Shown here one piece after another: positions 16,809 to 24,569 of a DNA stretch of 24,569 bases. Source of the DNA: Actinomycetes bacterium (GTDB taxonomy: Bacteria; Actinomycetota; Actinomycetes; Propionibacteriales; Propionibacteriaceae); the NCBI GenBank assembly GCA_023419175.1, contig JAEZYG010000032.1, positions 1-24,569 of the forward strand. The letters are read 5' to 3'. Position numbers and translations under genes: made by a program. The notes under the pieces are model-generated. The model was not told where the DNA came from. It searched no databases and saw only the letters and a program-made list of their open reading frames with translations. The stretch's first letter is position 1. Each line of letters begins with the position of its first letter.

Positions 16809-16833
16809 CCCTCACCGGTGGTTTTGGTGAGGG
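16809..16833. terminator. Hairpin between cobS and the small membrane protein gene
   Basis: CCCTCACC (16809-16816) pairs with GGTGAGGG (16826-16833) around a nine-base loop. Reading on the minus strand it is followed by TTTCCCTC; on the plus strand a T-rich stretch lies at 16841-16851. It could terminate the cob transcript or act as an attenuator in the leader of the small-gene pair. A second mini-stem, GAGGGAAACCCTC (16801-16813), shares bases with it and could be an alternative fold. Confidence 0.5.
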
Positions 16834-16969
16834 CGTCCCATTTACTTTTTATCGTGCCCGTTTGGGTTTGTCTGCCCGTCTGGCGCGTTTATTGCTGATC
16901 GATTAGATCTCTCTTCGTAAAGTAGATCGCTACTCCAATAAGAGCGATGATGCTCCCACTCTAGGAAAG

Positions 16970-17773
16970 TCATAGGTGGAAGGGGCAGCATAGAACGAAA
17001 AGGATCGTAAAGAAGATCCCAGACCCTTCAATGAGGGCACCGAAGATATCTCCACTGACCCCTCCGAGACGCTGTATAAGACGGCGAAGCCACAGATGGG
17101 ATAAGACGATAACGACGATAGAGCCGGCGAGAAGAGCGCACAGATAGCCTCTATATTCGGGAAGACAGATCGATCCAATAATGAGAAAAAGTGCGCAGGT
17201 AAAGATGGTGACACATCCTGCTCGCATCGTCGATGTGCATGAGGCGAACAGAGCGCCAAATCCGTGACTGCGAGCCGGAGGAATGGAACGGTGAGAAGCC
17301 CACACGGTCGTCAGTCGAGAAAAGGCGAGCGTATAGCAGATCGCCACCCACTGCCAGATGGGGGGAAGGGAGGCCAAAGCGCTCCATTGAACGATGAGAG
17401 CGATGACGATAGCGATCACACCCATCGGACCGATATCTGCTTGATGCATGATCTCCAAACTACGGGCGCGATCCCGTCCATCTTTCATAGAGGCTATAGA
17501 GGCCCAGGCATCTGCAGTATCTGCCAATCCGTCAAGATGAGTTCCACCAATAAGAAATTGGACGAGAGCGATGATGATGGCAGCACTGAGAAGGGGAGAG
17601 GTGAGATATCCGATACCCCACCCGATACCACCGACAACAAAACCGATAAGAGCGCCCAGAAGAGGGAAAGCGCTCAATGCGCGGGCGGCGAGAGAACGGT
17701 CAATATCATCATTCCACCGCACTGGAATGCGGCTAAAACAACCCGTAGCAACGAGGAGAGGAAGGGGGATCAT
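16970..17773 (-). CDS. cobS: Adenosylcobinamide-GDP ribazoletransferase (cobalamin synthase)
   Basis: 267 residues, integral membrane. It joins adenosylcobinamide-GDP with alpha-ribazole (or its 5'-phosphate) in the last steps of cobalamin synthesis. Family marks: 'TGCFSRIPVRW' near the N-terminus, the catalytic acidic motif GGTHLDGLADTADAW (residues 76-90) and a later 'GGVSGDIFGA'. At least six hydrophobic segments. The ATG overlaps the cobU stop (ATGA), so the pair is translationally coupled. Early corrin-ring genes are not in the window, so de novo synthesis versus salvage cannot be decided here. Confidence 0.95.
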   Translation of the reverse strand: MIPLPLLVATGCFSRIPVRWNDDIDRSLAARALSAFPLLGALIGFVVGGIGWGIGYLTSPLLSAAIIIALVQFLIGGTHLDGLADTADAWASIASMKDGRDRARSLEIMHQADIGPMGVIAIVIALIVQWSALASLPPIWQWVAICYTLAFSRLTTVWASHRSIPPARSHGFGALFASCTSTMRAGCVTIFTCALFLIIGSICLPEYRGYLCALLAGSIVVIVLSHLWLRRLIQRLGGVSGDIFGALIEGSGIFFTILFVLCCPFHL

Positions 17774-18306
17774 TTCAACCTTAAAGGAATGCCAGCGGTG
17801 ATGAGATAGACCTGGTCGACCACAGCGGCGACACGCCGATTGATCGTTCCCATCTCGTCACGGAAACGACGTGTCCCTGGATCTGCGGGAACGATTCCTT
17901 GTCCCACCTCATTGGTGACGATGATCAAGGGGCGTGTGGCGTGGGCGATGGAATCGACAAGAGAATCAAAAGAAGCCTGCAGAGTGAGATCGGCTGCGGG
18001 CTGATTTGTCCAGATACCAGCACGATCCATATGGCGAGTGAGCCAGATGGTGAGACAATCGATCATCAGTGGACGAGAGGTGGCGGCACGAATCGGTTCA
18101 TTTAGATCAATCGTTTCAATAGTCGTCCACGTGGACGGACGGCGTTCACGATGGAGAGCGATTCGCTGTTGCCATTCAGGATCGTCAAGACGAGACTCTG
18201 AGGTAGCCAGATAATCCACCTGGTCATAATCGGCTATGAGAGATTCTGCGAAGAACGATTTTCCTGAGCGACTTCCGCCGATTATCAGATATCGAGAATC
18301 GATCAT
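17770..18306 (-). CDS. cobU: Bifunctional adenosylcobinamide kinase/guanylyltransferase
   Basis: 178 residues. It phosphorylates adenosylcobinamide and transfers GMP to it, making the substrate of CobS. A P-loop GGSRSGKS at residues 10-17, His52 in LHRERRP (the GMP-accepting histidine in this family) and the 'TNEVGQGIVP' motif followed by 'RRFRDEMGTINR' identify it. ATG 18306 has GAGGTG upstream; GTG 18312 would add two residues. It is first in the cobU-cobS unit and is divergent from a histidine phosphatase gene 67 bases away. Confidence 0.95.
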   Translation of the reverse strand: MIDSRYLIIGGSRSGKSFFAESLIADYDQVDYLATSESRLDDPEWQQRIALHRERRPSTWTTIETIDLNEPIRAATSRPLMIDCLTIWLTRHMDRAGIWTNQPAADLTLQASFDSLVDSIAHATRPLIIVTNEVGQGIVPADPGTRRFRDEMGTINRRVAAVVDQVYLITAGIPLRLK

Positions 18307-18373
18307 TCTCACCTCTTAAATCGCATGGATAAAACATCTTCATTGTCTCATATTGACCTTGGTTGACTAAGCT

Positions 18374-18961
18374 ATGGGGGTGCAGATTATCTGGGTGCGT
18401 CACGGACAATCACAGGTGAACTATGAGAAGAAAGTCCCTGGACAGTCACTTAACTCAGCCTTGACCGATGAAGGAATCGTCCACGCCCGTCATGCTGCTC
18501 GTCTGTGTTCGCGTATGGGAAAGGTCGATACGCTTTACGCCTCAGATGCATTGAGAGCTCGACAGACAGCCCAGATTATCGCTGAACAGCTCTCTATGCC
18601 GATCTATCTCAATCCTCTCTTACGCGAACAATCCTTCGGATCTTTGGAAGGTACTCCAGTCGATGCCCTATGTGAACAGCAGGTTCCTGAGGGCGCAGAT
18701 ATCGCAGATATCGCCTGGGGAGGGGGAGAGTCGGTAGCCGATGTCTATCGGCGTCTCGTCCGTTTCGCATCTCTGCTGGAAAAATCGGTGCAGGATAGGA
18801 TCATCATCGTCGCCCATGCTGATGCATATCGCATCTTCAAAGCTGTCTTAGAACATCGTTCTCATCGCGATGTCGATTGGAACGAGAGCGGTCTCGATTA
18901 TGGACAGATCGCTCAGATCACCTATCCGCATAGGAAAGAGCAGATGAGAAAAGGCCGGTAA
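18374..18961 (+). CDS. Histidine phosphatase family protein (CobC/phosphoglycerate mutase-like)
   Basis: 195 residues with WVRHGQS at 7-13, His10 being the expected phosphohistidine, then 'ALTDEGIVHARHAA', 'YASDALRARQTAQII', 'LREQSFGSLEG' and a second His in IIIVAHADAYRIF. These are the conserved features of acid phosphatases and cofactor-dependent mutases. Typical enzymes have 'SHG' where this has 'AHA', but the His is kept. Divergent position next to cobU suggests the alpha-ribazole-5'-phosphate phosphatase (CobC) step; similar proteins elsewhere act on other phosphates, so this is inference. The start could be ATG 18374 or GTG 18380; no good ribosome binding site lies ahead of either. Confidence 0.85.
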   Translation: MGVQIIWVRHGQSQVNYEKKVPGQSLNSALTDEGIVHARHAARLCSRMGKVDTLYASDALRARQTAQIIAEQLSMPIYLNPLLREQSFGSLEGTPVDALCEQQVPEGADIADIAWGGGESVADVYRRLVRFASLLEKSVQDRIIIVAHADAYRIFKAVLEHRSHRDVDWNESGLDYGQIAQITYPHRKEQMRKGR

Positions 18962-18974
18962 TACCGACCTTTTC
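18948..18974 (-). terminator. Bidirectional hairpin between the phosphatase gene and glnA
   Basis: GAAAAGGCCGG and CCGACCTTTTC form a stem over 18948-18974 that includes the phosphatase stop codon. One position mismatches (C/A) on the plus strand but becomes a U-G pair on the minus strand. The minus-strand transcript of glnA ends in this stem with a T run, so it is the better direction; it may serve both genes. Confidence 0.65.
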
Positions 18975-18978
18975 CGCA

Positions 18979-20400
18979 TTAAATCTGGTAGTACAGATCG
19001 TATTCGTAGGGGTGAGGACGTTGCCTCAAAGCATCGATTTCCTCTCGTTTCAACTCGATCCAGGTCTCGATAAGATCATCGGTAAAGACATCGCCTTCCA
19101 AGAGGAAATCCTGATCGGCTTCCAAAGCGTCCAAGACCTCACTGAGAGAACCGGGAACCTGGGCGATCTGATCATGATCCTCTGGAGCTAATTCATAAAG
19201 ATCTTTATCGATAGGAGCGGGAGGCTCAATACGATTTTGAATACCATCAAGACCCGCCAGAAGAATAGCCGAGAAAGCCAAATAGGGATTCGACGAAGGA
19301 TCGGGACAGCGGAATTCCACTCTCTTCGCTTTGGGATTGGAGCCCGTGATCGGGATACGGATACATGCCGAACGATTTCTCGCCGAATAGACCAGATTGA
19401 CTGGGGCTTCAAAACCGGGAACAAGACGGTGATAGCTGTTAGCGGTTGGATTGGTGAAAGCCAATAAGGCGGGAGCATGGGCGAGAAGCCCACCGATATA
19501 CCACCGTGCGATATCCGATAGCTGAGCATATCCATTCTCGTCATAGAACAGTGGCTTGCCTTCATTCCAGATAGAGGCGTGGACGTGCATTCCCGACCCG
19601 TTATCTCCAAAGACGGGTTTCGGCATGAAAGTCACCGATTTTCCGTTTTCATAGGCAGCGTTTTTCGCCAAATATTTGAATTTCATCATATTGTCTGCGC
19701 TGCGCAATAAGGTATCGAAACGCCAGTTGATCTCGGCTTGTCCAGCGGCACCTACTTCATGGTGAGCTCGTTCGATGACAAGCCCGGAATCTTCGCATAG
19801 GGCAACGATTTCATCGCGCAGATCACAGTAGTGATCCGAAGGGGAGACAGGGAAATAACCGCCTTTGAGCTTGACCTTATAACCTAGATTTCCACGTTCT
19901 TCCCGACGAGCCGAATTCCATGCCGCCGATTCAGCGTCCACTGCATAGAAAGAAGTATGAGCATTGGATTCGTAGCGCACATCATCGAAAATATAGAACT
20001 CCGCTTCTGGAGCGATATAGGCGGTATCTCCAATTCCGGTTGAAGCGAGATAATTTTCAGCTTTACGTGCGATATTTCGTGGATCTCGGCTATAGGGTTC
20101 CTTCGTGAGGGGATCATGGACGAAGAAGTTAACGATCAACGTCTTTGCATTGCGGAAAGGATCGAAATAGGCAGTGGTCACATCGGGCAATAAAGCCATA
20201 TCGGATTCGTTGATCTTTTGAAACCCTGTCACAGATGAACCGTCAAAGGCAAGACCGTCTTCAAAGATCGATTCGTTGAATTCCCGGGCAGGGACGGTGA
20301 AATGCTGCATCATGCCCGGAAGATCGCAGAAGCGTACATCGACATTATCGATATTTTCATTACGTAAATAGGCGAGCAATTCATCCGGTTCACGAAACAT
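18979..20400 (-). CDS. glnA: Glutamine synthetase type I (GlnA1), adenylylation-controlled
   Basis: 473 residues, the usual size for actinobacterial GSI-beta. It makes glutamine from glutamate, ammonia and ATP as a cytoplasmic dodecamer. Landmarks: 'FCDLPGMMQHF', 'LAFDGSSVTGF', 'APEAEFYIFD', 'EVGAAGQAEINWRFD', 'KPVFGDNGSGMHVH', 'NRSACIRIP' and 'RVEFRCPDPSSNPYLAF'. Tyr402 lies in KDLYELAPE, the adenylylation loop targeted by GlnE. Start ATG 20400 with AAAGGGA five bases upstream. It is monocistronic: a hairpin ends it at 18974 and a promoter-like region (TATGAT box) lies before it. The paralogue glnA2 and the modifying enzyme glnE are about 10 kb away in the same window. Confidence 0.97.
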   Translation of the reverse strand: MFREPDELLAYLRNENIDNVDVRFCDLPGMMQHFTVPAREFNESIFEDGLAFDGSSVTGFQKINESDMALLPDVTTAYFDPFRNAKTLIVNFFVHDPLTKEPYSRDPRNIARKAENYLASTGIGDTAYIAPEAEFYIFDDVRYESNAHTSFYAVDAESAAWNSARREERGNLGYKVKLKGGYFPVSPSDHYCDLRDEIVALCEDSGLVIERAHHEVGAAGQAEINWRFDTLLRSADNMMKFKYLAKNAAYENGKSVTFMPKPVFGDNGSGMHVHASIWNEGKPLFYDENGYAQLSDIARWYIGGLLAHAPALLAFTNPTANSYHRLVPGFEAPVNLVYSARNRSACIRIPITGSNPKAKRVEFRCPDPSSNPYLAFSAILLAGLDGIQNRIEPPAPIDKDLYELAPEDHDQIAQVPGSLSEVLDALEADQDFLLEGDVFTDDLIETWIELKREEIDALRQRPHPYEYDLYYQI

Positions 20401-20439
20401 GGCGTCCCTTTCTCAGCCAGAACAGATCTGCTCGTGTGC

Positions 20440-20465
20440 AGATCATAACGAACACGTTTCAGTCT
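20440..20465 (-). promoter_or_regulatory. Candidate glnA promoter with a partial GlnR-like box
   Basis: Upstream of glnA the minus strand has TATGAT as a -10 candidate (complement of 20443-20448), about 45 bases before the ATG. It overlaps GAAAC-six bases-GTTAT (complement of 20456-20460 and 20445-20449). GAAAC matches half of the actinobacterial GlnR pattern (GTnAC-n6-GAAAC) and GTTAT matches four of five bases of the other half, in reversed order. The -35 region is not convincing. This is a weak, testable candidate. Confidence 0.3.
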
Positions 20466-20510
20466 ATCGTGACCGTTGAGATTTCTAGCAGATCGTCCGT
20501 GGGATGGGCG

Positions 20511-22286
20511 TTAGAAATCGTAGGATTCTGCAAGAGATAACCATTGTTCTTCAGCCTCGTCTCGTTGAGCAGTGAGGTCTGTCAACTGGGAGTGAAGATC
20601 GTTCAAGCGTTCGTAATCAGTTGCTGATTCTGCCATATCTGCATGGAGAATAGCGATACGCTGATCGTATTTTGCGATTTGATTTTCGAGTTTAGCGAGT
20701 AGCTTTTTTATCTGACGTAAAGCTGCAGCATCGCTGGGTCGTTTCGATTCTGTTGAAGGTGATAACGATTCGTCTCGACGCTGTTGGCGTCTGTGATCGA
20801 GATATTGGTCAATTCCTTGGGGGAGGAGACTCCAATGACCATCGTCAGTGATGGCATATTGAACATCGGTTACCCGTTCGAGGAAATAGCGATCGTGGCT
20901 GGAGACGATGAGGGTCCCCGGCCAGGAATCGAGATAGTCCTCCAGGACTTGTAGCATCTCGATATCGAGATCGTTCGTGGGTTCGTCCAAAAGTAGGACA
21001 TTGGGTTCTTCCATGAGGAGACGAAGAAGTTGTAAACGTCTGCGCTCTCCACCAGAGAGATCTTTGATCTGTGTGACCAATAAATCCCCTTTGAAACCGA
21101 AATCTTCCAGCAGAGAGGCAGCGCTGGCTTCACGTCCTGTCGCTAAACGAGTCGCTTGTTTCAGACGGTTGACGCTGCTGAGCACGCGATCGTCTTCGTC
21201 CAATTCGTCCACATATTGACTCAGATAGGCCATGCGGACGCTCGTGCCGATCTTGATTTTCCCTTCAGTAGGGGAAAGATCAGAGGTGAAAAGTTTGAAG
21301 AGGGTGGATTTTCCAGATCCGTTCACTCCGATCAGACCGATACGATCTCCTGGGCCAATTGACCAGTCGACATGGTGAAAGAGAGGTGAGCACTGAGGAT
21401 AGGAGAAGGAAAGATTCATCATGTCGATGACATCTTTACCCAGACGAGTCATGGAAAAACGTTGAAGTTCCACCGAGTCTCGAAGATCGGGAATATCGGC
21501 GATTAAAGCATTCGCTGCCTCGATACGGAATTTAGGTTTGGAGGTACGGGCGGGAGCGCCACGGCGTAGCCATGCCAGTTCCTTGCGAATAAGATTTTGT
21601 CGTCTCGCTTCATTGGCAGCTGCGATACGTGCCCGCTCGGCTTTTGCCAAGGTATAAGCGGCATATCCTCCCTCGTAGGAATCGACAGTTCCATCATGGA
21701 CTTCCCATATCTGATGACAGATCGCATCGAGAAACCATCGGTCATGGCTGACAGTGAGGATGGAGATCTTACGACGCTGCAGATCGCCTAGAGCTTCAGC
21801 CAGATAGCTGACCGCCTCGACGTCGAGATGGTTGGTTGGCTCATCCAAAACGATCAAATCGAAAGGGTTAATCAAAAGGCGCACCAGATGAGCACGCCGC
21901 AATTGACCGCCTGAGAGCATCGTGGAGGGAGCATCGATATCCAGATCGGCTAGAAAACGCTGGACAATCGAGCGAGCATAGGAATCGGATGCCCACGTGT
22001 GATCGGGTTGAGAATTACAGATGATATCGCGGATAGTTAAAGATTCATCGGCATGATCGACTTGAGGAAGAATGCCAAGATTGAGCGTTGAGCTATGGGT
22101 AACCTTGCCGCTATCAGGTGCGATCTGCCCAGTTAAGAGGGAGAGCAGAGTGGTCTTTCCATCGCCGTTACGCCCGACAATCCCGATGGTTTCTCCAGAC
22201 GCGATCCCCAAAGAAACATCATCGAGCAGGATACGCGTTCCATAGCTTTTCGTCAGGCGTTCAGCGTTGACGAGATTGGCTACCAC
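20511..22286 (-). CDS. ABC-F family ATPase (Uup-like)
   Basis: 591 residues with two ABC ATPase domains in tandem and no membrane segment, as in ABC-F proteins that act on ribosomes. First domain: Walker A GRNGDGKT (38-45), signature LSGGQ, Walker B 'LIVLDEPTNHLD'. Second domain: Walker A GVNGSGKS (320-327), 'LSGGERRR', 'VLLLDEPTNDLD' and a switch His in SSHDRYFLE. A C-terminal helical coiled coil (about residues 530-580) is the mark of the Uup/EttA-like branch. The start is GTG 22286, three bases after the DUF4191 stop, so the two are co-transcribed. It could be a translation factor or a drug-resistance type; lack of a long interdomain linker favours housekeeping. Confidence 0.9.
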   Translation of the reverse strand: MVANLVNAERLTKSYGTRILLDDVSLGIASGETIGIVGRNGDGKTTLLSLLTGQIAPDSGKVTHSSTLNLGILPQVDHADESLTIRDIICNSQPDHTWASDSYARSIVQRFLADLDIDAPSTMLSGGQLRRAHLVRLLINPFDLIVLDEPTNHLDVEAVSYLAEALGDLQRRKISILTVSHDRWFLDAICHQIWEVHDGTVDSYEGGYAAYTLAKAERARIAAANEARRQNLIRKELAWLRRGAPARTSKPKFRIEAANALIADIPDLRDSVELQRFSMTRLGKDVIDMMNLSFSYPQCSPLFHHVDWSIGPGDRIGLIGVNGSGKSTLFKLFTSDLSPTEGKIKIGTSVRMAYLSQYVDELDEDDRVLSSVNRLKQATRLATGREASAASLLEDFGFKGDLLVTQIKDLSGGERRRLQLLRLLMEEPNVLLLDEPTNDLDIEMLQVLEDYLDSWPGTLIVSSHDRYFLERVTDVQYAITDDGHWSLLPQGIDQYLDHRRQQRRDESLSPSTESKRPSDAAALRQIKKLLAKLENQIAKYDQRIAILHADMAESATDYERLNDLHSQLTDLTAQRDEAEEQWLSLAESYDF

Positions 22287-22289
22287 CGA

Positions 22290-23069
22290 TCAGCGGCCTC
22301 GCATCATGCGACGAGATCCCTTAGCTTGAGGCATGGGGCCTTTGGGAAGGGGGACGCGCTGGCGCATGGTATCCAAAGCCTGGAGACGAGAGCGCATCTC
22401 GTCAACCTGTAATTTGTCGGCAGCTTTGGGCAATTTTTCAATATATTTCGCTAGATCCTGTAATTTGACCTGACCTTCGTCAGAGCCGAGCTGGACGACG
22501 TGAACTGGTACATCGTAGAGGAGTTGTTCATGCTTGCGCTTCTCGCTTGTCAAGGTCTGCTTGAGACGTGAGGGGTTACCATCAGCGATAAGGATCACAC
22601 CTGCAGGTCCTACGACCCGATGGATGGTATCCATCTGGCGTGTAAAAGCGATCGCCGAGGTATAGCTCCACTTCTTCTTATTCAGCATCGTCAACGCCAC
22701 TTCGCCAGCGCCAGGCTGTCCTTCATAGCGCATATAGGTGGCGCGTTTGGTGCGGTTGGTCAGCAGAAGGAGGGAACAGGTAATTCCGATCAAAATACCA
22801 AAGAGGATGCCCCATACCCATCCCATCACATGACCGCGATTGAGAATGAGGAAGATAACGAGACAGACGATGAGGGATGCTGCGAATACACCTGCCAGCA
22901 TCCAGCCGATCTTAGGATCGTATTCTCGGGTGATCTTGTAGGTTTCTTTGATCTGACGGAAGGTAGACCAATCGCGCGGGTTATCCGAATTGCGTTTAGC
23001 TTCCCGTATCGCTTTGGCTTCAGCTTTCTGCTGAGCTGCGAGTTGTTTAGCCCTTTCGCTTTTTGCCAT
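22290..23069 (-). CDS. DUF4191 family membrane protein
   Basis: 259 residues. A highly charged Lys/Ala/Glu-rich N-terminus (residues 1-45) precedes two hydrophobic helices (about 56-77 and 83-103), then a soluble domain with YEGQPGAGEVAL, 'VVGPAGVILIADG' and a basic C-terminal tail. This is the standard layout of DUF4191, widespread in actinobacteria and usually close to lipoic acid, E2 or glnA genes as here. Function unknown. ATG 23069 has GGAGAG five bases upstream. First of a two-gene unit with the ABC-F ATPase. Confidence 0.88.
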   Translation of the reverse strand: MAKSERAKQLAAQQKAEAKAIREAKRNSDNPRDWSTFRQIKETYKITREYDPKIGWMLAGVFAASLIVCLVIFLILNRGHVMGWVWGILFGILIGITCSLLLLTNRTKRATYMRYEGQPGAGEVALTMLNKKKWSYTSAIAFTRQMDTIHRVVGPAGVILIADGNPSRLKQTLTSEKRKHEQLLYDVPVHVVQLGSDEGQVKLQDLAKYIEKLPKAADKLQVDEMRSRLQALDTMRQRVPLPKGPMPQAKGSRRMMRGR

Positions 23070-23239
23070 CGATTCTCTCCGTCATGATTTCGATATCTAT
23101 CGCCTAAGCTCTGCTAGCTCTCCTATCGTAGCGAGAAGAAGAAGCGATAGCTAAGCGCGCAGAGTTATTGTGCAAAAGGAGGTTGACGATCACCGTAGTG
23201 CTAACGGGAGAGCCCCTCTTGTTATAAGCGGATGAAAAA
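23070..23239 (-). promoter_or_regulatory. Promoter region for DUF4191-ABC-F
   Basis: 170 bases between the E2 terminator and the DUF4191 start. On the minus strand TTGCAC and TAGCTA are 16 bases apart (approximately 23145-23173), a plausible but imperfect promoter. Short inverted copies of CTATCG/CGATAG occur around it. No open frame of note. Confidence 0.35.
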
Positions 23240-23265
23240 GGCGGACGAGGTGATCCTCGCCCGCC
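23235..23265 (-). terminator. Strong rho-independent terminator of the E2 gene
   Basis: On the minus strand GGCGGGCGAGG, an ATCA loop and CCTCGTCCGCC form an 11-bp stem with one G-U pair, directly followed by TTTTT. It begins about 13 bases past the E2 stop (complement of 23240-23265 plus the T run to 23235). This is the clearest terminator of the window. Confidence 0.92.
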
Positions 23266-23277
23266 ATAGAAATTAGA

Positions 23278-24569
23278 TCAGAGTCCGAATTCGGAGCCGA
23301 AGTCGCCCTCTTCGAGACGCTGCTTGACCGTGGAGAGGAATCGGGCAGCAACCGCTCCATCGATCAGACGATGATCGTAGGTCAAGGAGAGGTACATCAT
23401 CTCGCGGATAGCGATGGTGTCATTGCCGAAGGAATCGGTGATGACGACGGGACGTTTCACCAAAGCACCCGTTCCCAAGATCGCCACATTGGGCTGGTTG
23501 ATGACAGGGGTATCGAATAGGGTGCCGGCAGAGCCATAGTTAGTGATCGTGAACGTTCCCCCAGATAATTCAGCAGGAGAAAGCTCGTTATCGCGTCCAC
23601 GTTTGGCAAGATCGGAGATCTTCTTAGCGATACCAGAGACATTCAAATCGCCCGCCTGAGCGATCACCGGGACGATCAGACCACGCGGAGTGTCGACGGC
23701 GATTCCGATATTTTCAGCATCGTGATAGGTCACGGTGCCAGCTTCGGTATCGATCGACGCATTGAACTCGGGCATGGCCTTCAAAGCTTCCACAACCGCT
23801 GTAGTGATGAAAGCAAGATAGGTCAATCCCGTTCCTTCACGCTTACGGAAGTCGTCCTTGACCTGGGAGCGCAGCTTGGAAATAGCGGTCAAATCCACCT
23901 CGACAGCGGCAGTCAATTGTGCTGCAGTGGCGAGCGACTCAACCATGCGAGAGGCGATGACCTTGCGAATACGGCTGAGTTTCTCGGTGGTGCCGCGTTT
24001 TTCAGATATCTGGACGGCGGGACGCTTCTCATCCGAAGGAGCAGCAGGTGTGCTAGGAGCAGGCTGGGATGCCTTCTTGGCAGCTTCTTGGACATCTTGC
24101 TTGCGGATGCGTCCGCCTACACCTGTTCCCTGGACAGTGGAAAGATCGACACCAAGATCGGCAGCCATCTTGCGCACTAAAGGCGTGACATAGGGGCCAG
24201 ATTCCTGCTGAGAGGCGCGAGGAGCAACGTGAGGAGCAGGAACGGCGGCAGGGGTTGGTTTGGGAGCTGGAACGGGGGCTTGCACCATTTCAGATGGAGC
24301 GGCATGAGTGGGAGCCACATTTTCTTGATGAGCAGCGCGAACTTCAGGTTCGGTAGGAGCAGGTGAGGCGACAGGAGCTGAGCTGGGATCTCCAACGATT
24401 CCCAAGACGGAACCCACAGCAGCGACTTCATCTTCTCCCACTCGAATTTCGAGTAGGACACCGGATGCCGGTGAGGGGATTTCGGTATCGACTTTGTCGG
24501 TGCTGACTTCGAGTAAGGGTTCGTCGGCCTCGACAGTTTCGCCGACTTCTTTGAGCCAGCGGGAGATAG
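23278..24569 (-). CDS. sucB: Dihydrolipoyl acyltransferase E2 of a 2-oxoacid dehydrogenase (5' end outside window)
   Basis: The frame is open to the window edge, so the start is missing; the GTG at 24441 is internal. Visible order: the end of a lipoyl domain with the lipoylated lysine in STDKVDTEIPSPASG (codon 24495-24493), an Ala/Pro-rich flexible linker (about 24200-24400), the E3/E1-binding domain ('VRKMAADLGVDLSTV' and 'GRIRKQDV'), a second linker, and the catalytic acetyl/succinyltransferase core ending in YDHRLIDGA, which holds the active-site His and Asp. The enzyme transfers acyl groups to CoA in pyruvate or 2-oxoglutarate dehydrogenase complexes; the sequence alone does not settle which, so sucB is a naming convention. 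The gene ends at a strong terminator. Confidence 0.92.
   Translation of the reverse strand, partial: ISRWLKEVGETVEADEPLLEVSTDKVDTEIPSPASGVLLEIRVGEDEVAAVGSVLGIVGDPSSAPVASPAPTEPEVRAAHQENVAPTHAAPSEMVQAPVPAPKPTPAAVPAPHVAPRASQQESGPYVTPLVRKMAADLGVDLSTVQGTGVGGRIRKQDVQEAAKKASQPAPSTPAAPSDEKRPAVQISEKRGTTEKLSRIRKVIASRMVESLATAAQLTAAVEVDLTAISKLRSQVKDDFRKREGTGLTYLAFITTAVVEALKAMPEFNASIDTEAGTVTYHDAENIGIAVDTPRGLIVPVIAQAGDLNVSGIAKKISDLAKRGRDNELSPAELSGGTFTITNYGSAGTLFDTPVINQPNVAILGTGALVKRPVVITDSFGNDTIAIREMMYLSLTYDHRLIDGAVAARFLSTVKQRLEEGDFGSEFGL

Noticed and set aside
16588..16906. Open frames on the plus strand opposite the two tiny genes
   Set aside because: They lack ribosome binding sites and protein-like composition; the minus-strand frames have both.
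1..24569. Search for CRISPR arrays, tRNA/rRNA genes, insertion sequences and phage attachment sites
   Set aside because: No regularly spaced repeats, cloverleaf-like sequences, transposase or integrase frames, or paired terminal repeats were seen.

Overview
The window comes from an actinobacterium (Actinomycetota) with unusually moderate GC. The evidence is the gene set: an actinobacterial GlnE with both glutamine synthetase paralogues (GlnA1 and GlnA2) nearby, a DUF4191 membrane protein beside the E2/glnA block, a 'sterol carrier family' protein fused by stop/start overlap to glnE, and an LPXTG-type wall anchor. cobU/cobS beside the glnA/E2 block recalls the Propionibacteriaceae, but this placement is an inference and genus cannot be read from the sequence. 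No rRNA, tRNA, CRISPR array, transposase or integrase was found.

Region 1 (1-5930) is accessory. It starts inside a large FIVAR-repeat, LPKTG-anchored surface protein that ends at a strong hairpin. A roughly 590-base stretch without a convincing gene follows, then a multi-pass membrane protein of the DUF6688 family. Next is a decayed zone: an N-terminal scrap of a glucose-type PTS EIIC, an apparently intact RelB/RelE-type toxin-antitoxin pair on the minus strand, a C-terminal scrap of an aldo/keto reductase, and a MerR regulator interrupted by one in-frame TGA. An 11-bp perfect hairpin closes this region.

Region 2 (6050-16278) is core metabolism. A minus-strand pair, methionine aminopeptidase then an S9 peptidase, is divergent from a plus-strand run of glnA2, an SCP-like gene, glnE and a membrane-anchored class A beta-lactamase-like protein that lacks the catalytic motifs. 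A convergent flavin amine oxidase overlaps the end of that run by 8 bases.

Region 3 (16279-18961) holds cobU-cobS (ATGA overlap, nucleotide-loop assembly of cobalamin) on the minus strand, followed by two tiny unrecognised genes. A histidine phosphatase gene is divergent from cobU and may serve as the CobC-type step.

Region 4 (18979-24569), all minus strand, contains the partial E2 acyltransferase of a 2-oxoacid dehydrogenase with a textbook terminator, a DUF4191 protein plus ABC-F ATPase pair, and glnA1 with its own promoter-like region. GlnE should control GlnA1 by adenylylation of Tyr402. GlnA2 lacks a tyrosine at the matching place.

No clearly new multi-gene system was found. The most interesting points are the strong local excess of GATC in the core genes, the beta-lactamase-like protein without its SxxK and SDN motifs next to glnE, the tiny membrane-protein pair behind cobS, the nonsense-interrupted MerR in a zone of gene decay, and recently homogenised repeats in the surface protein.
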